DNA of 34,551 bases, taken from contig CAJGDT010000001.1 in assembly GCA_904502265.1 (NCBI GenBank), positions 1 through 34,551 on the forward strand, read 5' to 3'. Under the pieces are notes generated by a model. It had not been told where the DNA came from. It made no database searches and was given only the letters and a program-made list of their open reading frames with translations. Position 1 is the first letter of the stretch; each line of letters begins with the position of its first letter. This DNA comes from an uncultured Barnesiella sp. (lineage in GTDB: Bacteria; Bacteroidota; Bacteroidia; Bacteroidales; Barnesiellaceae_A). The translations under genes were made by a program, and so were the position numbers. Shown here one piece after another: positions 21,910 to 30,105 of the stretch.

Positions 21910-24432
21910 ATGGATAAGACACTTCTAAAGCAGAAAGTTGCCGAGTGGGAGAAGGCATGCAGTTTCTTTGCCACCCCCGACATTGTTAAGCAGCTCGATA
22001 AAGACGAGAACGAGGCAATTGTATTTCTGAGCAACTTCTGGCGTGACAAAGAGTTTGACAAGGAGGCATGCCAAAAGCGTATCGACCTACTCAAGCATTG
22101 CGATAAATTGCACTCGAACAATCGTGAGATTATCGAAAAGAGCAAGACTCTGCGAGGTATTGCTCAGACATTTTATACCAAGGATTTCGCATCGTTTGAC
22201 GAGTTTCGCAAAGAGTTGGGATGGACGCCGGGAACAAAGAAAGCTCCTATACCCGAGCCTAAGAAGGCGCCTGTGCCTACTCCCAAGCCCGACTCTACGC
22301 CGCAACATGACGAGGCTCTGATAGCTACTAATGTACAGAAGTGGTCGCGTTCATTGCAGTTCCTTAAGAGTGAGGAGATCACGCCACAGCTCGACACCGC
22401 CGAGATTACGGCTATTGAGGTGCTGAGCGATATGTGGCGACGTCCTTCATTTCAGCCTGATATGAAGGAGGAGGCTGCCGATATGGTAAAGGTGTTGATA
22501 AGCTCGCACAAGTTGCACTCGAACAATCGCGAGATTATTGAACATAGCAAGAACTTATGTGCGGTGGCGCGTAAGATGTATGATGATAAGAAGAACTTCG
22601 ATATCTACAAGAAAGCCCTTTCGGAGTATTATAAAAATAATAAACCTCCTCGTCGCGAGCAGCCTGTTCCTGAGAAGAAAAAGAAGCCGATACCTCAATC
22701 ACCTCGTAGAGATAGCGAGTTGATTATACGCGATGTGCTCTTTGCCGATACAACCTACAACAATGAGATTATCAAGGACTTTGGCAAGGTGCTCTTTACC
22801 AATACGCAGTATATAGTGCCTCGCCTGTCAGTGTCGAGCGAGTACTATGGTACTGAGACGATAGAGGTAATCTTGAAATATCCCAATGGCGAAACTTGTA
22901 GCTATGATACCGAAGTGACATTCAGCGGTAAGGGCGATTATACATTGTCGGGTTGGGGTAGCAAGAGTGGAACATCGTATGCATCATACGGTTTCGTTGA
23001 GTACACCTTCAAGTGCAAGGGTAAGAAGTTGTGGCAAGGTCATGTTACCATAGGTCGCGACGCTAACAGCCCACGCTTGCCTGAGATATCGACTGTTAAG
23101 TTTGGTGCAGTTGATTACGACGGTAACATCAAGGTGAACTTTGGCTCGCCCATTCCTACCGGTATACCCTACTTGAAGCCTCGCATTGTGGTGTCGAACA
23201 ACTTCCGTGGTGCGGTTACTATCAATATAACCTTTGAGTATAAGGATAAGGATGCCGATCGTACATCGAGCGAAATCAGTATCCAAGGCCCCGGCGAATA
23301 CGACTTGACGGGTTGGGGTCGTCGTGATTGTACCTATTGGAAAGAGAATGAGACTGTGAAGGTTACCTTTAGTTGTGAGGGTAAAGTGCTCTATACGACT
23401 AATGTGAAAATTGGTTCGGGCGGTGGCTGGAGTCCCAAGAAGACTTATAATACACCGCATCGACGCAGTAGCTCGGGCGACTCATTGTGGGCACGTTTTG
23501 ATGATAAGATTCGCTCTATAGGTGAGAGGCTGGAGGATAGTAATGAGATATTGACATCAATAATTTCTGTTATTCTCTTTTTGGGCTTGGCAGCCGGTGT
23601 AGTATTTGAATGGATCGATGAAGGATTTTGGGCTGCCCTTATTACAGGTGCAGTAGGCTTTGTAGTGTTATCGTTTGTTATCGCTATAATGAGCTTTATT
23701 ATGCCAATAATAGTCTTCGTGCTGCAATTGGTGTTTAGGAATGCTTGGACATTCCTTATCGCGCTTATTCTTCTCTTTGGCCCATCGATAGCTGCTCTTG
23801 TGGGTGGCGTGGCGAGTGCTATATTTGCCCGTGATGATAGTGACGAGCAGGTTATTGAGCAAGTAGTAGCAATGCCTACATCAACTTACTATTGCACAGC
23901 GCAATCGGGTGTGATAGTGCGTCAAAGTCCATCGAAAACGGCTACACAATTGGGTGGATTGCAGTATAACGAAGAGGTGGAAGTATATGAAATAGAAAAC
24001 GGATATGCCCGCATCGACTACTATGGTCAAGAGGCTTGGGTCAGCAGCCAATATATTACCATGAGTGAGGGCGAGGCTTTCTTGATTGAAAATGCTAAAC
24101 GTAAAGATGTGAAAATCCTTGCAAGTGGATTACAATATGAGGTAGTGAAGAAGGGAAAAGGCAAGAAACCCTATGCGCATAGTGATATAAAGTGTACCTA
24201 TACCTGCTCGTTGCCCGACGGAACGGTCTTGGATAGCGCTACCGAGCCTATGGAGTTTAACCTGGGTGGTGTGATAAAAGGCTTTGCCGAAGGTGTTATG
24301 CAGATGAAGGAAGGTGCTCGATACATCCTGTATGTGCCGGCCAATTTGGGCTATGGTAATAATGCCGTCGGCAATATACCACCTCACGCTACTGTCATAT
24401 ACGATGTGACGCTTGTAGAGATAGTAGACTGA
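21910..24432 (+). CDS. 840-residue membrane protein: helical repeats, beta repeats, SH3 and FKBP domains
   Basis: Two N-terminal helical repeats (about 5-104 and 138-240) share KLHSNNREIIE (67-77 and 201-211), separated by a Pro/Lys linker. Two beta-sandwich-like repeats follow (about 272-383 and 393-503), each with SGWG or TGWG near its end and closing in VTIG or VKIG. A Ser/Gly linker and an amphipathic helix precede three or four membrane segments (about 548-566, 575-608, 612-638). After these come a bacterial SH3-like domain (about 658-717, with GVIVRQSPSKTATQLG) and a C-terminal FKBP-type prolyl isomerase domain (about 735-840). The latter shows FNLGGVIKGFAEGVMQMKEG and YGNNAVGNIPPHA. 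No J-domain HPD motif is present. The order and the operon suggest a membrane-linked chaperone/foldase partner of the lid-less Hsp70. The function itself is unknown. Confidence 0.88.
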   Translation: MDKTLLKQKVAEWEKACSFFATPDIVKQLDKDENEAIVFLSNFWRDKEFDKEACQKRIDLLKHCDKLHSNNREIIEKSKTLRGIAQTFYTKDFASFDEFRKELGWTPGTKKAPIPEPKKAPVPTPKPDSTPQHDEALIATNVQKWSRSLQFLKSEEITPQLDTAEITAIEVLSDMWRRPSFQPDMKEEAADMVKVLISSHKLHSNNREIIEHSKNLCAVARKMYDDKKNFDIYKKALSEYYKNNKPPRREQPVPEKKKKPIPQSPRRDSELIIRDVLFADTTYNNEIIKDFGKVLFTNTQYIVPRLSVSSEYYGTETIEVILKYPNGETCSYDTEVTFSGKGDYTLSGWGSKSGTSYASYGFVEYTFKCKGKKLWQGHVTIGRDANSPRLPEISTVKFGAVDYDGNIKVNFGSPIPTGIPYLKPRIVVSNNFRGAVTINITFEYKDKDADRTSSEISIQGPGEYDLTGWGRRDCTYWKENETVKVTFSCEGKVLYTTNVKIGSGGGWSPKKTYNTPHRRSSSGDSLWARFDDKIRSIGERLEDSNEILTSIISVILFLGLAAGVVFEWIDEGFWAALITGAVGFVVLSFVIAIMSFIMPIIVFVLQLVFRNAWTFLIALILLFGPSIAALVGGVASAIFARDDSDEQVIEQVVAMPTSTYYCTAQSGVIVRQSPSKTATQLGGLQYNEEVEVYEIENGYARIDYYGQEAWVSSQYITMSEGEAFLIENAKRKDVKILASGLQYEVVKKGKGKKPYAHSDIKCTYTCSLPDGTVLDSATEPMEFNLGGVIKGFAEGVMQMKEGARYILYVPANLGYGNNAVGNIPPHATVIYDVTLVEIVD
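22108..22136 (+). repeat. Direct repeat, copy 1, within the 840-residue protein gene
   Basis: This 29-bp segment recurs at 22513-22541 with only two base differences (both silent C/T changes). It encodes LHSNNREIIE in both copies. The near-identity at DNA level, within repeats that otherwise differ widely in protein sequence, suggests strong constraint or recent gene conversion. Confidence 0.85.
22513..22541 (+). repeat. Direct repeat, copy 2, within the 840-residue protein gene
   Basis: Second copy of the 22108-22136 segment, 405 bp downstream and in the same reading frame, marking the second N-terminal helical repeat. Confidence 0.85.
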
Positions 24433-24460
24433 TAGTCGTTGCGTAGTGCTCCGGATACAG

Positions 24461-24500
24461 ACAAGGCAGAGTAACCATTTGGTTGCTCTGCCTTGTTTAT
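24461..24500. terminator. Shared terminator between the Hsp70 operon and mrp
   Basis: ACAAGGCAGAGTAACC (24461-24476) pairs with GGTTGCTCTGCCTTGT (24481-24496) over 16 positions with one wobble and a four-base loop ATTT, then TTTAT. It lies between converging genes and probably serves both. Confidence 0.85.
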
Positions 24501-24516
24501 AGTGGATGTTATATCT

Positions 24517-25623
24517 TTAGTGATTCAACTCAACCTTTTGGGTAGCGGGTTGGGTCTCGTTGCGGTGGTTCACGGCATTAATGACCTCAGTAGCAAGCAT
24601 GCGGAAGGCTAAACCTGATGCGGTGTCGTCGAGTGCTACGGGATGACCGGCATCACCACCATCGCAGATGCTTTGTACCAAGGGTATCTGACCGAGCAGT
24701 GCTACGCCCATCTCTTCGGCAAGGCGCTTACCTCCTTCTCGGCCAAAGATATAGTAGCGATTCTCGGGCAACTCGGCAGGTGTAAACCAACTCATGTTCT
24801 CGACCAAGCCGAGGATGGGTACATTCACCTTATCGCCCATAAACATGCTAATACCCTTGCGAGCATCGGCCAACGCTACTTCTTGCGGTGTTGTAACCAC
24901 GATAGCTCCGGTGATACCCAATGTCTGTACAAGGGTGAGGTGGATGTCGCTTGTGCCGGGAGGAAGGTCAAGTACGAAGAAGTCCAGTTCGTCCCATGCA
25001 GCATCAGTGATGAGTTGTTTCAGTGCGTTGCTGGCCATACCGCCGCGCCACAATACGGCATCTTCTTTGTTTACAAAAAATCCGATAGAAAGCACTTTAA
25101 CACCGTACTTTTCGATGGGTACAATGTAGCTGTGACCGTTGCGCTCTTCGGCATATACTTTTTCGTCTTCGATATCAAACATCTTGGGAGCTGAAGGACC
25201 GAAGATGTCGGCGTCGAGCAAACCTACCTTATAGCCCGACATGGCAAGTGCCACAGCGAGGTTTGAAGCTACAGTAGATTTTCCTACGCCACCTTTGCCC
25301 GACGATACGGCGATGATATTCTTGACACCGGGTAGGGGATTTTCGCGAGTGGGACGTGCTGCTACACGGAATTTTACACCAATGTTGCCTTGTATCTCTA
25401 CATCGGGGGCAACAAATGTGAGGATGGCAGCCTCGGCGGCTTTTACAACTGAACGGATGAAGGGGTCATTCTCTTTGTCGAAAATGAGTGTAAAACTCAC
25501 CTTGCGACCGTCGATGCGAATGTCGTCCTCAATCATGTCGTTCTCGACAAGGCTCTTGCCATTGCCGGGATAACGCACCTGCGATAGTGCGTCGGTAATG
25601 AGTGTGGGGTATAGAGTATCCAT
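24517..25623 (-). CDS. mrp: Mrp/NBP35-family P-loop ATPase
   Basis: Mrp/ApbC proteins are cytoplasmic dimeric ATPases implicated in loading Fe-S clusters onto target proteins. The 368-residue protein has an N-terminal MIP18/DUF59-like domain (about 5-85) and the ATPase domain with deviant Walker A GKGGVGKS (109-116), LLDADIFGPSAPKMF (135-149), LDLPPGTSDIHLT and LGLVENMSWFTP. In many relatives a CxxC motif follows the NMS segment and binds the cluster. Here that stretch reads TPAELPENRYYIFG, and the only Cys I find is in QSICDGGDAGHP. Lack of CxxC appears usual in Bacteroidetes homologues as I recall, so cluster binding must differ or be absent. The gene has its own -7 element. Confidence 0.92.
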   Translation of the reverse strand: MDTLYPTLITDALSQVRYPGNGKSLVENDMIEDDIRIDGRKVSFTLIFDKENDPFIRSVVKAAEAAILTFVAPDVEIQGNIGVKFRVAARPTRENPLPGVKNIIAVSSGKGGVGKSTVASNLAVALAMSGYKVGLLDADIFGPSAPKMFDIEDEKVYAEERNGHSYIVPIEKYGVKVLSIGFFVNKEDAVLWRGGMASNALKQLITDAAWDELDFFVLDLPPGTSDIHLTLVQTLGITGAIVVTTPQEVALADARKGISMFMGDKVNVPILGLVENMSWFTPAELPENRYYIFGREGGKRLAEEMGVALLGQIPLVQSICDGGDAGHPVALDDTASGLAFRMLATEVINAVNHRNETQPATQKVELNH

Positions 25624-25650
25624 ACTGAATTAATCTTTATTATTGTGTCA

Positions 25651-25658
25651 CAAAGGTA
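25651..25658 (-). promoter_or_regulatory. -7 element of mrp
   Basis: The minus strand reads TACCTTTG, matching TAnnTTTG, 27 bp before the mrp ATG. It lies immediately after the pgi terminator's T run, so mrp is a separate unit from lysS-gpsA-pgi. No clear -33 element. Confidence 0.5.
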
Positions 25659-25660
25659 GT

Positions 25661-25697
25661 AAAAAAAACGATATGCACCGCGGTGGCGCATATCGTT
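25661..25697 (-). terminator. Terminator of the lysS-gpsA-pgi operon
   Basis: On the minus strand AACGATATGC (25688-25697) pairs with GCATATCGTT (25667-25676) around a GC-rich loop that contains a small CACCGCGGTG palindrome, followed by eight T residues (25661-25668). Confidence 0.9.
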
Positions 25698-25722
25698 GTA
25701 TTGTTATAATAGTATAAAGCTA

Positions 25723-27069
25723 TTACAATCTTTCGCGAATGGCTTTGCTCTCAGCCTCGTAACCTGGCTTGTCGAGCAAGGCAAACATGTTGCGCTTATA
25801 GTCCTCAACACCGGGTTGGTTGAAGGGGTTTACGCCCAAGATGTAACCACTGATACCGCAAGCCTTCTCGAAGAAGTAGATGAGTTGGCCCAAGTAACGC
25901 TCGGTGAGGGCGGGAATCTCGATCTTGATGTTGGGCACACCACCATCAACGTGAGCAATTTGTGTACCGAGTTCGGCCATTTGGTTTACCTCATCCACAC
26001 GCTTACCTGCGAGGAAGTTGAGGCCGTCAAGGTTGTCCTTGTCGGCAGGAATTACTACATTGTGGCGCATAGAACCTACCGAGAGAACGGTCTCGAATAT
26101 GGTGCGCTCGCCATCTTGTATCCATTGACCCATTGAGTGCAAGTCGGTAGTAAAGTCAACCGATGCAGGGAATATACCGAGGTGGTCTTTACCCTCACTC
26201 TCGCCATAGAGTTGTTTCCACCACTCAGCGAGGAAGTGCAATTTGGGGTTGAAGTTGGCAAGAATCTCAATCTTCTTACCCGATTGGTACAAGGCGTTGC
26301 GAGTAGCAGCGTAGATGGCAGCGGGATTCTCAGCGAAAGGTACATCCTCGGCACAAGCCTTTTGCATCTCTACTGCACCGGCTACCAAGGCGCGAATGTC
26401 AAATCCGGCGATGGCAATAGGCAACAAACCTACGGGCGAGAGTACCGAGAAGCGACCGCCTACATTGTCCTCGATAACGAAAGTCTTGTAACCCTCGGTA
26501 TCGGCCAACTTGCGCAATGCACCACGGGCAGCGTCTGTAACGGCTACGATGCGTTGGCCGGCCTCCTCTTTACCTACTTGCTTCTCGAGTTGTTCCTTGA
26601 GCAAACGGAAAGCGATGGCAGGCTCGGTAGTAGTACCTGATTTAGAGATAACTACGATGCCAAATTGCTTGTCGGCAAGAAGCTCTTGCAATTCGTAAAG
26701 GTAGTCTTCGCCAATATTTTGACCGGCAAAGAGTACAATAGGAGCGTCGTGCTTGCTGCGGAGGAACTCGAAACTGTTAGAGAGAGCCTCTATAACGGCT
26801 TTAGCACCAAGATAGCTACCGCCAATACCTATTACAACCACAATCTCGCATTTTGATTGCAACTTGCGGGCTGCGTTTTCTACATCTTGCAAGTGTTCAT
26901 CGGTAATCTCGGCGGGAAGGTTCAACCAGCCAAGGAAGTCGTTACCAAGACCTGTTCCTTTATGTAGTTGCTCAATGCCGTTCATGGCTTTGCCTTCCAA
27001 GGCAAATACATCTTCGCGGCTGATAGAGCCAAGAGCTTTGTCAATAATCAAGTTAATCTTTTTTTCCAT
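25723..27069 (-). CDS. pgi: Glucose-6-phosphate isomerase
   Basis: Pgi interconverts glucose-6-phosphate and fructose-6-phosphate in glycolysis and gluconeogenesis. The 448-residue length fits the shorter bacterial class. Phosphate-binding and active-site segments are visible: VIGIGGSYLGAKAVIE near 80, VVISKSGTTTEPAIAFRLLK near 137 and GRFSVLSPVGLLP near 207. MGQWIQDGERTIFE near 316 contains the catalytic-region Glu. The C-terminus carries NPFNQPGVEDYKRNMFALL, typical of the family. It follows gpsA by 40 nt and is the last gene before a strong terminator. Confidence 0.97.
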   Translation of the reverse strand: MEKKINLIIDKALGSISREDVFALEGKAMNGIEQLHKGTGLGNDFLGWLNLPAEITDEHLQDVENAARKLQSKCEIVVVIGIGGSYLGAKAVIEALSNSFEFLRSKHDAPIVLFAGQNIGEDYLYELQELLADKQFGIVVISKSGTTTEPAIAFRLLKEQLEKQVGKEEAGQRIVAVTDAARGALRKLADTEGYKTFVIEDNVGGRFSVLSPVGLLPIAIAGFDIRALVAGAVEMQKACAEDVPFAENPAAIYAATRNALYQSGKKIEILANFNPKLHFLAEWWKQLYGESEGKDHLGIFPASVDFTTDLHSMGQWIQDGERTIFETVLSVGSMRHNVVIPADKDNLDGLNFLAGKRVDEVNQMAELGTQIAHVDGGVPNIKIEIPALTERYLGQLIYFFEKACGISGYILGVNPFNQPGVEDYKRNMFALLDKPGYEAESKAIRERL

Positions 27070-27109
27070 TTCTTTTTTCCTATTGAATTATATTGTCTAA
27101 TGTAACGTT

Positions 27110-28108
27110 TTATAAGAAAGAGTCGGCCATGTGGGCAATAGCTTTCTTTACCGACACGCGACGGTAGAGAATGTCGTACATGCACTCGAGGATGGGCATC
27201 GATACTTCATATCGCTTATTAACCTCATGCATACACTTTGTGCCATAGTAGCCTTCGGCAATCATATCCATCTCTACTTGAGCTGCTTTAACTGAGTATC
27301 CACGGCCTATCATAGTACCAAAGTTGTGGTTGCGGCTGAAGCGTGAATAGGCAGTAACAAGCAAGTCGCCCAAATAAACCGAGTCGCTCATGTCGCGAAC
27401 GATGTCGGGCGATGCTACTTGCAGGAAGTGTGACATCTCTTTCAATGCGTTCGACACGAGCATGGCTTGGAAGTTATCGCCGAAGCGTGAACCTTGGCAC
27501 ACACCCGATGCTATTGCATATACGTTCTTGAGAACGGCACAATATTCTATACCTATTACATCGCTTGATACAATAGTGCGCAACTTGTTGCATGAGAGAG
27601 CCTTGGCAAAGCAACGAGCACGCTCTATATCCTGACATCCGACAGTGAGGTATGACAAGCGCTCAAGAGCAACCTCCTCGGCGTGGCAAGGACCACCAAT
27701 AACAGCCATATTGCCGTCGTCTACACCATATACTTTCTTGAAGTAGTCTGTGACAATAAGGTTTTCGTCGGGAACGATACCTTTGATAGCAGTAACAAGA
27801 AACTTGTCTTTGATATCGGCGGTAAGTTTCTCAAGGTGCGACTTGAGATAGGGCGAAGGAGTTGCAAACACGAGTGTGTCGGCCTCATTAGCCACCTGGT
27901 TGATGTCTGAGCAAAAGTCGATACGACTCGGATCAAAAGCTACATCTGATAAGTATGCAGGGTTGTGACCATCGCGAATGAAATCGGCGATGCGGTCATC
28001 ACGGCGCATATACCACAATATTCTTTGCTCGTTGTTGAGTATCAACTTAGCCAATGCAGTAGCCCAGCTACCACCACCCATGATGGCTATTTTACCGGTT
28101 GATTGCAT
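27110..28108 (-). CDS. gpsA: NAD(P)H-dependent glycerol-3-phosphate dehydrogenase
   Basis: GpsA reduces dihydroxyacetone phosphate to sn-glycerol-3-phosphate for phospholipid synthesis. The 332-residue product has the N-terminal Rossmann motif (IAIMGGGSWATALAK), FATPSPYLKSHL, then VIGGPCHAEEV. The active-site region reads LKNVYAIASGVCQGSRFGDN, and GRGYSVKAAQVEM follows. I chose the ATG at 28108, 5 nt after the lysS stop. The frame stays open to 28138, but that would add ten residues unlike the family and overlap lysS. The order lysS-gpsA-pgi implies one transcript. Confidence 0.95.
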   Translation of the reverse strand: MQSTGKIAIMGGGSWATALAKLILNNEQRILWYMRRDDRIADFIRDGHNPAYLSDVAFDPSRIDFCSDINQVANEADTLVFATPSPYLKSHLEKLTADIKDKFLVTAIKGIVPDENLIVTDYFKKVYGVDDGNMAVIGGPCHAEEVALERLSYLTVGCQDIERARCFAKALSCNKLRTIVSSDVIGIEYCAVLKNVYAIASGVCQGSRFGDNFQAMLVSNALKEMSHFLQVASPDIVRDMSDSVYLGDLLVTAYSRFSRNHNFGTMIGRGYSVKAAQVEMDMIAEGYYGTKCMHEVNKRYEVSMPILECMYDILYRRVSVKKAIAHMADSFL

Positions 28109-28113
28109 AATCT

Positions 28114-29844
28114 TTATTTTTGTATTTGAGCAATCCACTCTGTCACGTTATCGACAGTGGGGTTGGTCAAATTGAGTTTGTATTTTTTATTTACACCACA
28201 TATTTCTTGGTGCAATTTGGCAGGATTTACCTCGGCCATATCGGCTACTGTAAGATAGCCGGCCTTTTGTATAGGAGCTACCCATTCGGCAGGTACACCA
28301 ATGGCAGTATATGCTGCTTCGTTGTCGCGCTTTTGAGTCTTTTCGGGGCGCATTTGGGGGAAGAGCAATACCTCTTGGATAGTAGATTGGTTAGTCATAA
28401 ACATAACCAAGCGGTCGATACCGATACCGATACCGGCTGTGGGAGGCATACCATATTCGAGGGCACGCAAAAAGTCTTGGTCGATAAACATCGCTTCGTC
28501 GTCGCCTTTCTCCGAGAGGCTTAACTGATACATGAAACGCTCGCGTTGGTCGACGGGGTCGTTCAACTCAGAGTAGGCATTGGCCAACTCTTTACCATTT
28601 ACCATCAGCTCGAAACGCTCAGTCAAGTTGGGATTGTCGCGGTGACGCTTGGTAAGGGGCGACATTTCGATGGGGTAGTCGGTAATGAAGGTGGGTTGTA
28701 TATAGTTGCCTTCGCATTTCTCGCCGAATATCTCGTCGATGAGTTTGCCTTTACCCATGGTCTCGTCGGTCTCGATATCCAACTGACGGCACACTTCGCG
28801 CAATTCTTCTTCGCCCATGCCGGTAATGTCGATGCCGGTATGTTCTTGGATGGCTTCAATCATAGTTACGCGACGGTATGGGGCCTTGAAGCTTACTTTG
28901 TTTTCACCAATCATTACCTCGGTTGTACCGTTTACGGCTATACATATCTTCTCGAGCAATTCCTCGGTGAAGCTCATGAGCCAATTGTAGTCTTTGTACG
29001 AAACGTACAACTCCATACAAGTGAACTCGGGGTTGTGTGTGCGGTCCATACCCTCATTGCGGAAGTTGCGCGAGAATTCGTAAACACCCTCAAATCCACC
29101 TACGATGAGGCGTTTGAGATACAACTCGTTGGCAATACGCAAGTATAGGGGGATGTCGAGTGCATTGTGGTGAGTGATGAAAGGACGTGCTGCAGCACCA
29201 CCGGGGATGGCTTGCAACACGGGAGTATCTACCTCAACATAACCGTGTGCATTCATAAAGTCGCGCATAGTGTTGAATACGGTAGCACGCTTCAAGAAGA
29301 TGTCTTTAACACCCTCGTTTACTACCAAGTCGACATAGCGTTGACGATAGCGCAACTCGGGGTCGGTGAATGCATCGTATACCACGCCGTCTTTCATCTT
29401 GACAACGGGCAGGGGACGCAACGACTTAGATAATACAGTGAGCTCTTGTGCGTGGATGGTGATTTCACCCATTTGTGTGCGGAAAACAAAGCCCTTGATA
29501 CCAACAAAGTCACCGATATCCAAGAGTTTCTTGAATACAGTGTTGTATAGTTCTTTATCTTCACCGGGACAAAGGTCATCGCGTGAGATGTATACTTGGA
29601 TGCGACCTTTAGAGTCTTTGAGCTCCATAAATGAGGCTTTACCCATGATACGGCGGCTCATGATACGACCGGCTACCGATACTTGTCGGGGCTCGGCTTC
29701 GTCGCTGAAGTTCTCTTTAATTTCGGTAGTATATGCGTTTACCGGATATTCGGCTGCGGGATAAGGCTCTATGCCTATACGACGCAACTCTTCCATACTG
29801 TTGCGACGTATGATTTCCTGTTCGCTTAATTCTAAAATGTTCAT
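28114..29844 (-). CDS. lysS: Lysyl-tRNA synthetase, class II
   Basis: LysRS charges tRNA-Lys in the cytoplasm. The 576-residue protein has an N-terminal OB-fold anticodon-binding domain (about 50-140, with VAGRIMSRRIMGKASF). The class II catalytic domain shows motif 2 FRNEGMDRTHNPEF (261-274) and motif 3 GIGIGIDRLVM near 480. E. coli LysS ends soon after motif 3 at 505 residues. This one carries about 65 more, including a helical segment (AGYLTVADMAEVNPAKLHQE) that looks like a small helix-hairpin-helix-type appendage. The start at 29844 gives the usual MNILELSEQE beginning; ten extra codons upstream are possible but unlikely. First gene of lysS-gpsA-pgi. Confidence 0.97.
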   Translation of the reverse strand: MNILELSEQEIIRRNSMEELRRIGIEPYPAAEYPVNAYTTEIKENFSDEAEPRQVSVAGRIMSRRIMGKASFMELKDSKGRIQVYISRDDLCPGEDKELYNTVFKKLLDIGDFVGIKGFVFRTQMGEITIHAQELTVLSKSLRPLPVVKMKDGVVYDAFTDPELRYRQRYVDLVVNEGVKDIFLKRATVFNTMRDFMNAHGYVEVDTPVLQAIPGGAAARPFITHHNALDIPLYLRIANELYLKRLIVGGFEGVYEFSRNFRNEGMDRTHNPEFTCMELYVSYKDYNWLMSFTEELLEKICIAVNGTTEVMIGENKVSFKAPYRRVTMIEAIQEHTGIDITGMGEEELREVCRQLDIETDETMGKGKLIDEIFGEKCEGNYIQPTFITDYPIEMSPLTKRHRDNPNLTERFELMVNGKELANAYSELNDPVDQRERFMYQLSLSEKGDDEAMFIDQDFLRALEYGMPPTAGIGIGIDRLVMFMTNQSTIQEVLLFPQMRPEKTQKRDNEAAYTAIGVPAEWVAPIQKAGYLTVADMAEVNPAKLHQEICGVNKKYKLNLTNPTVDNVTEWIAQIQK

Positions 29845-29871
29845 GCTTCTTAAGTTATATACTATTCGTTG

Positions 29872-29879
29872 CAAATATA
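29872..29879 (-). promoter_or_regulatory. -7 element of lysS
   Basis: The minus strand reads TATATTTG (TAnnTTTG), 27 bp before the lysS ATG. I do not see a strong -33 element. Confidence 0.5.
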
Positions 29880-29933
29880 ATAAATAATATACTTATCTCC
29901 TATTTTTTGCGATTCTATTTAGTATTGTAAGTA

Positions 29934-29961
29934 GTGCAATGGTTTGTGCAACGCAGTGCAA
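29934..29961 (+). repeat. Three short direct repeats GTGCAA
   Basis: GTGCAA occurs at 29934-29939, 29946-29951 and 29956-29961, with spacings of 12 and 10 bp, close to one helical turn. They lie in the divergent region between lysS and the 30.1-kb RNA. A regulator binding site is possible, but the repeats are short. Confidence 0.4.
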
Positions 29962-30025
29962 CAAATCGTAAAACTCTTGCCATTGAATGATGCTATAGTT
30001 GTATAGTTGTGATAGATGCGTGGTT

Positions 30026-30037
30026 GCAAACGTTTGC
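30026..30037. promoter_or_regulatory. LacI-type palindrome upstream of the RNA promoter
   Basis: GCAAACGTTTGC is a perfect 12-bp palindrome with the central CG of LacI-family operators and close to the E. coli PurR box. It lies 32 bp before the -33 element of the RNA promoter, a position suited to an activator or a looping repressor. Which protein binds it cannot be told from the sequence. Confidence 0.5.
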
Positions 30038-30069
30038 GTGTACAATTTGCAGAAAAATTACTTTTCTTG

Positions 30070-30100
30070 TTGCGAGGTTTCGTGTGAGGCAGTACCTTTG
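30070..30100 (+). promoter_or_regulatory. Promoter of the 330-nt RNA
   Basis: TTG (30070-30072), 20 bp and TACCTTTG (30093-30100) match the Bacteroidetes promoter closely. Transcription is expected to begin near 30105-30108. Confidence 0.7.
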
Positions 30101-30105
30101 CACCG

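Noticed and set aside
21910..24432. J-domain in the 840-residue protein
   Set aside because: No HPD motif is present in the helical N-terminal repeats, so a DnaJ role cannot be claimed.
28109..28138. Ten-residue upstream extension of gpsA
   Set aside because: It overlaps lysS and is unlike the family. The ATG at 28108 lies 5 nt after the lysS stop.
30026..30037. Naming the palindrome a PurR site
   Set aside because: PurR as in E. coli is not expected in Bacteroidetes. Only the general LacI-family resemblance can be supported.
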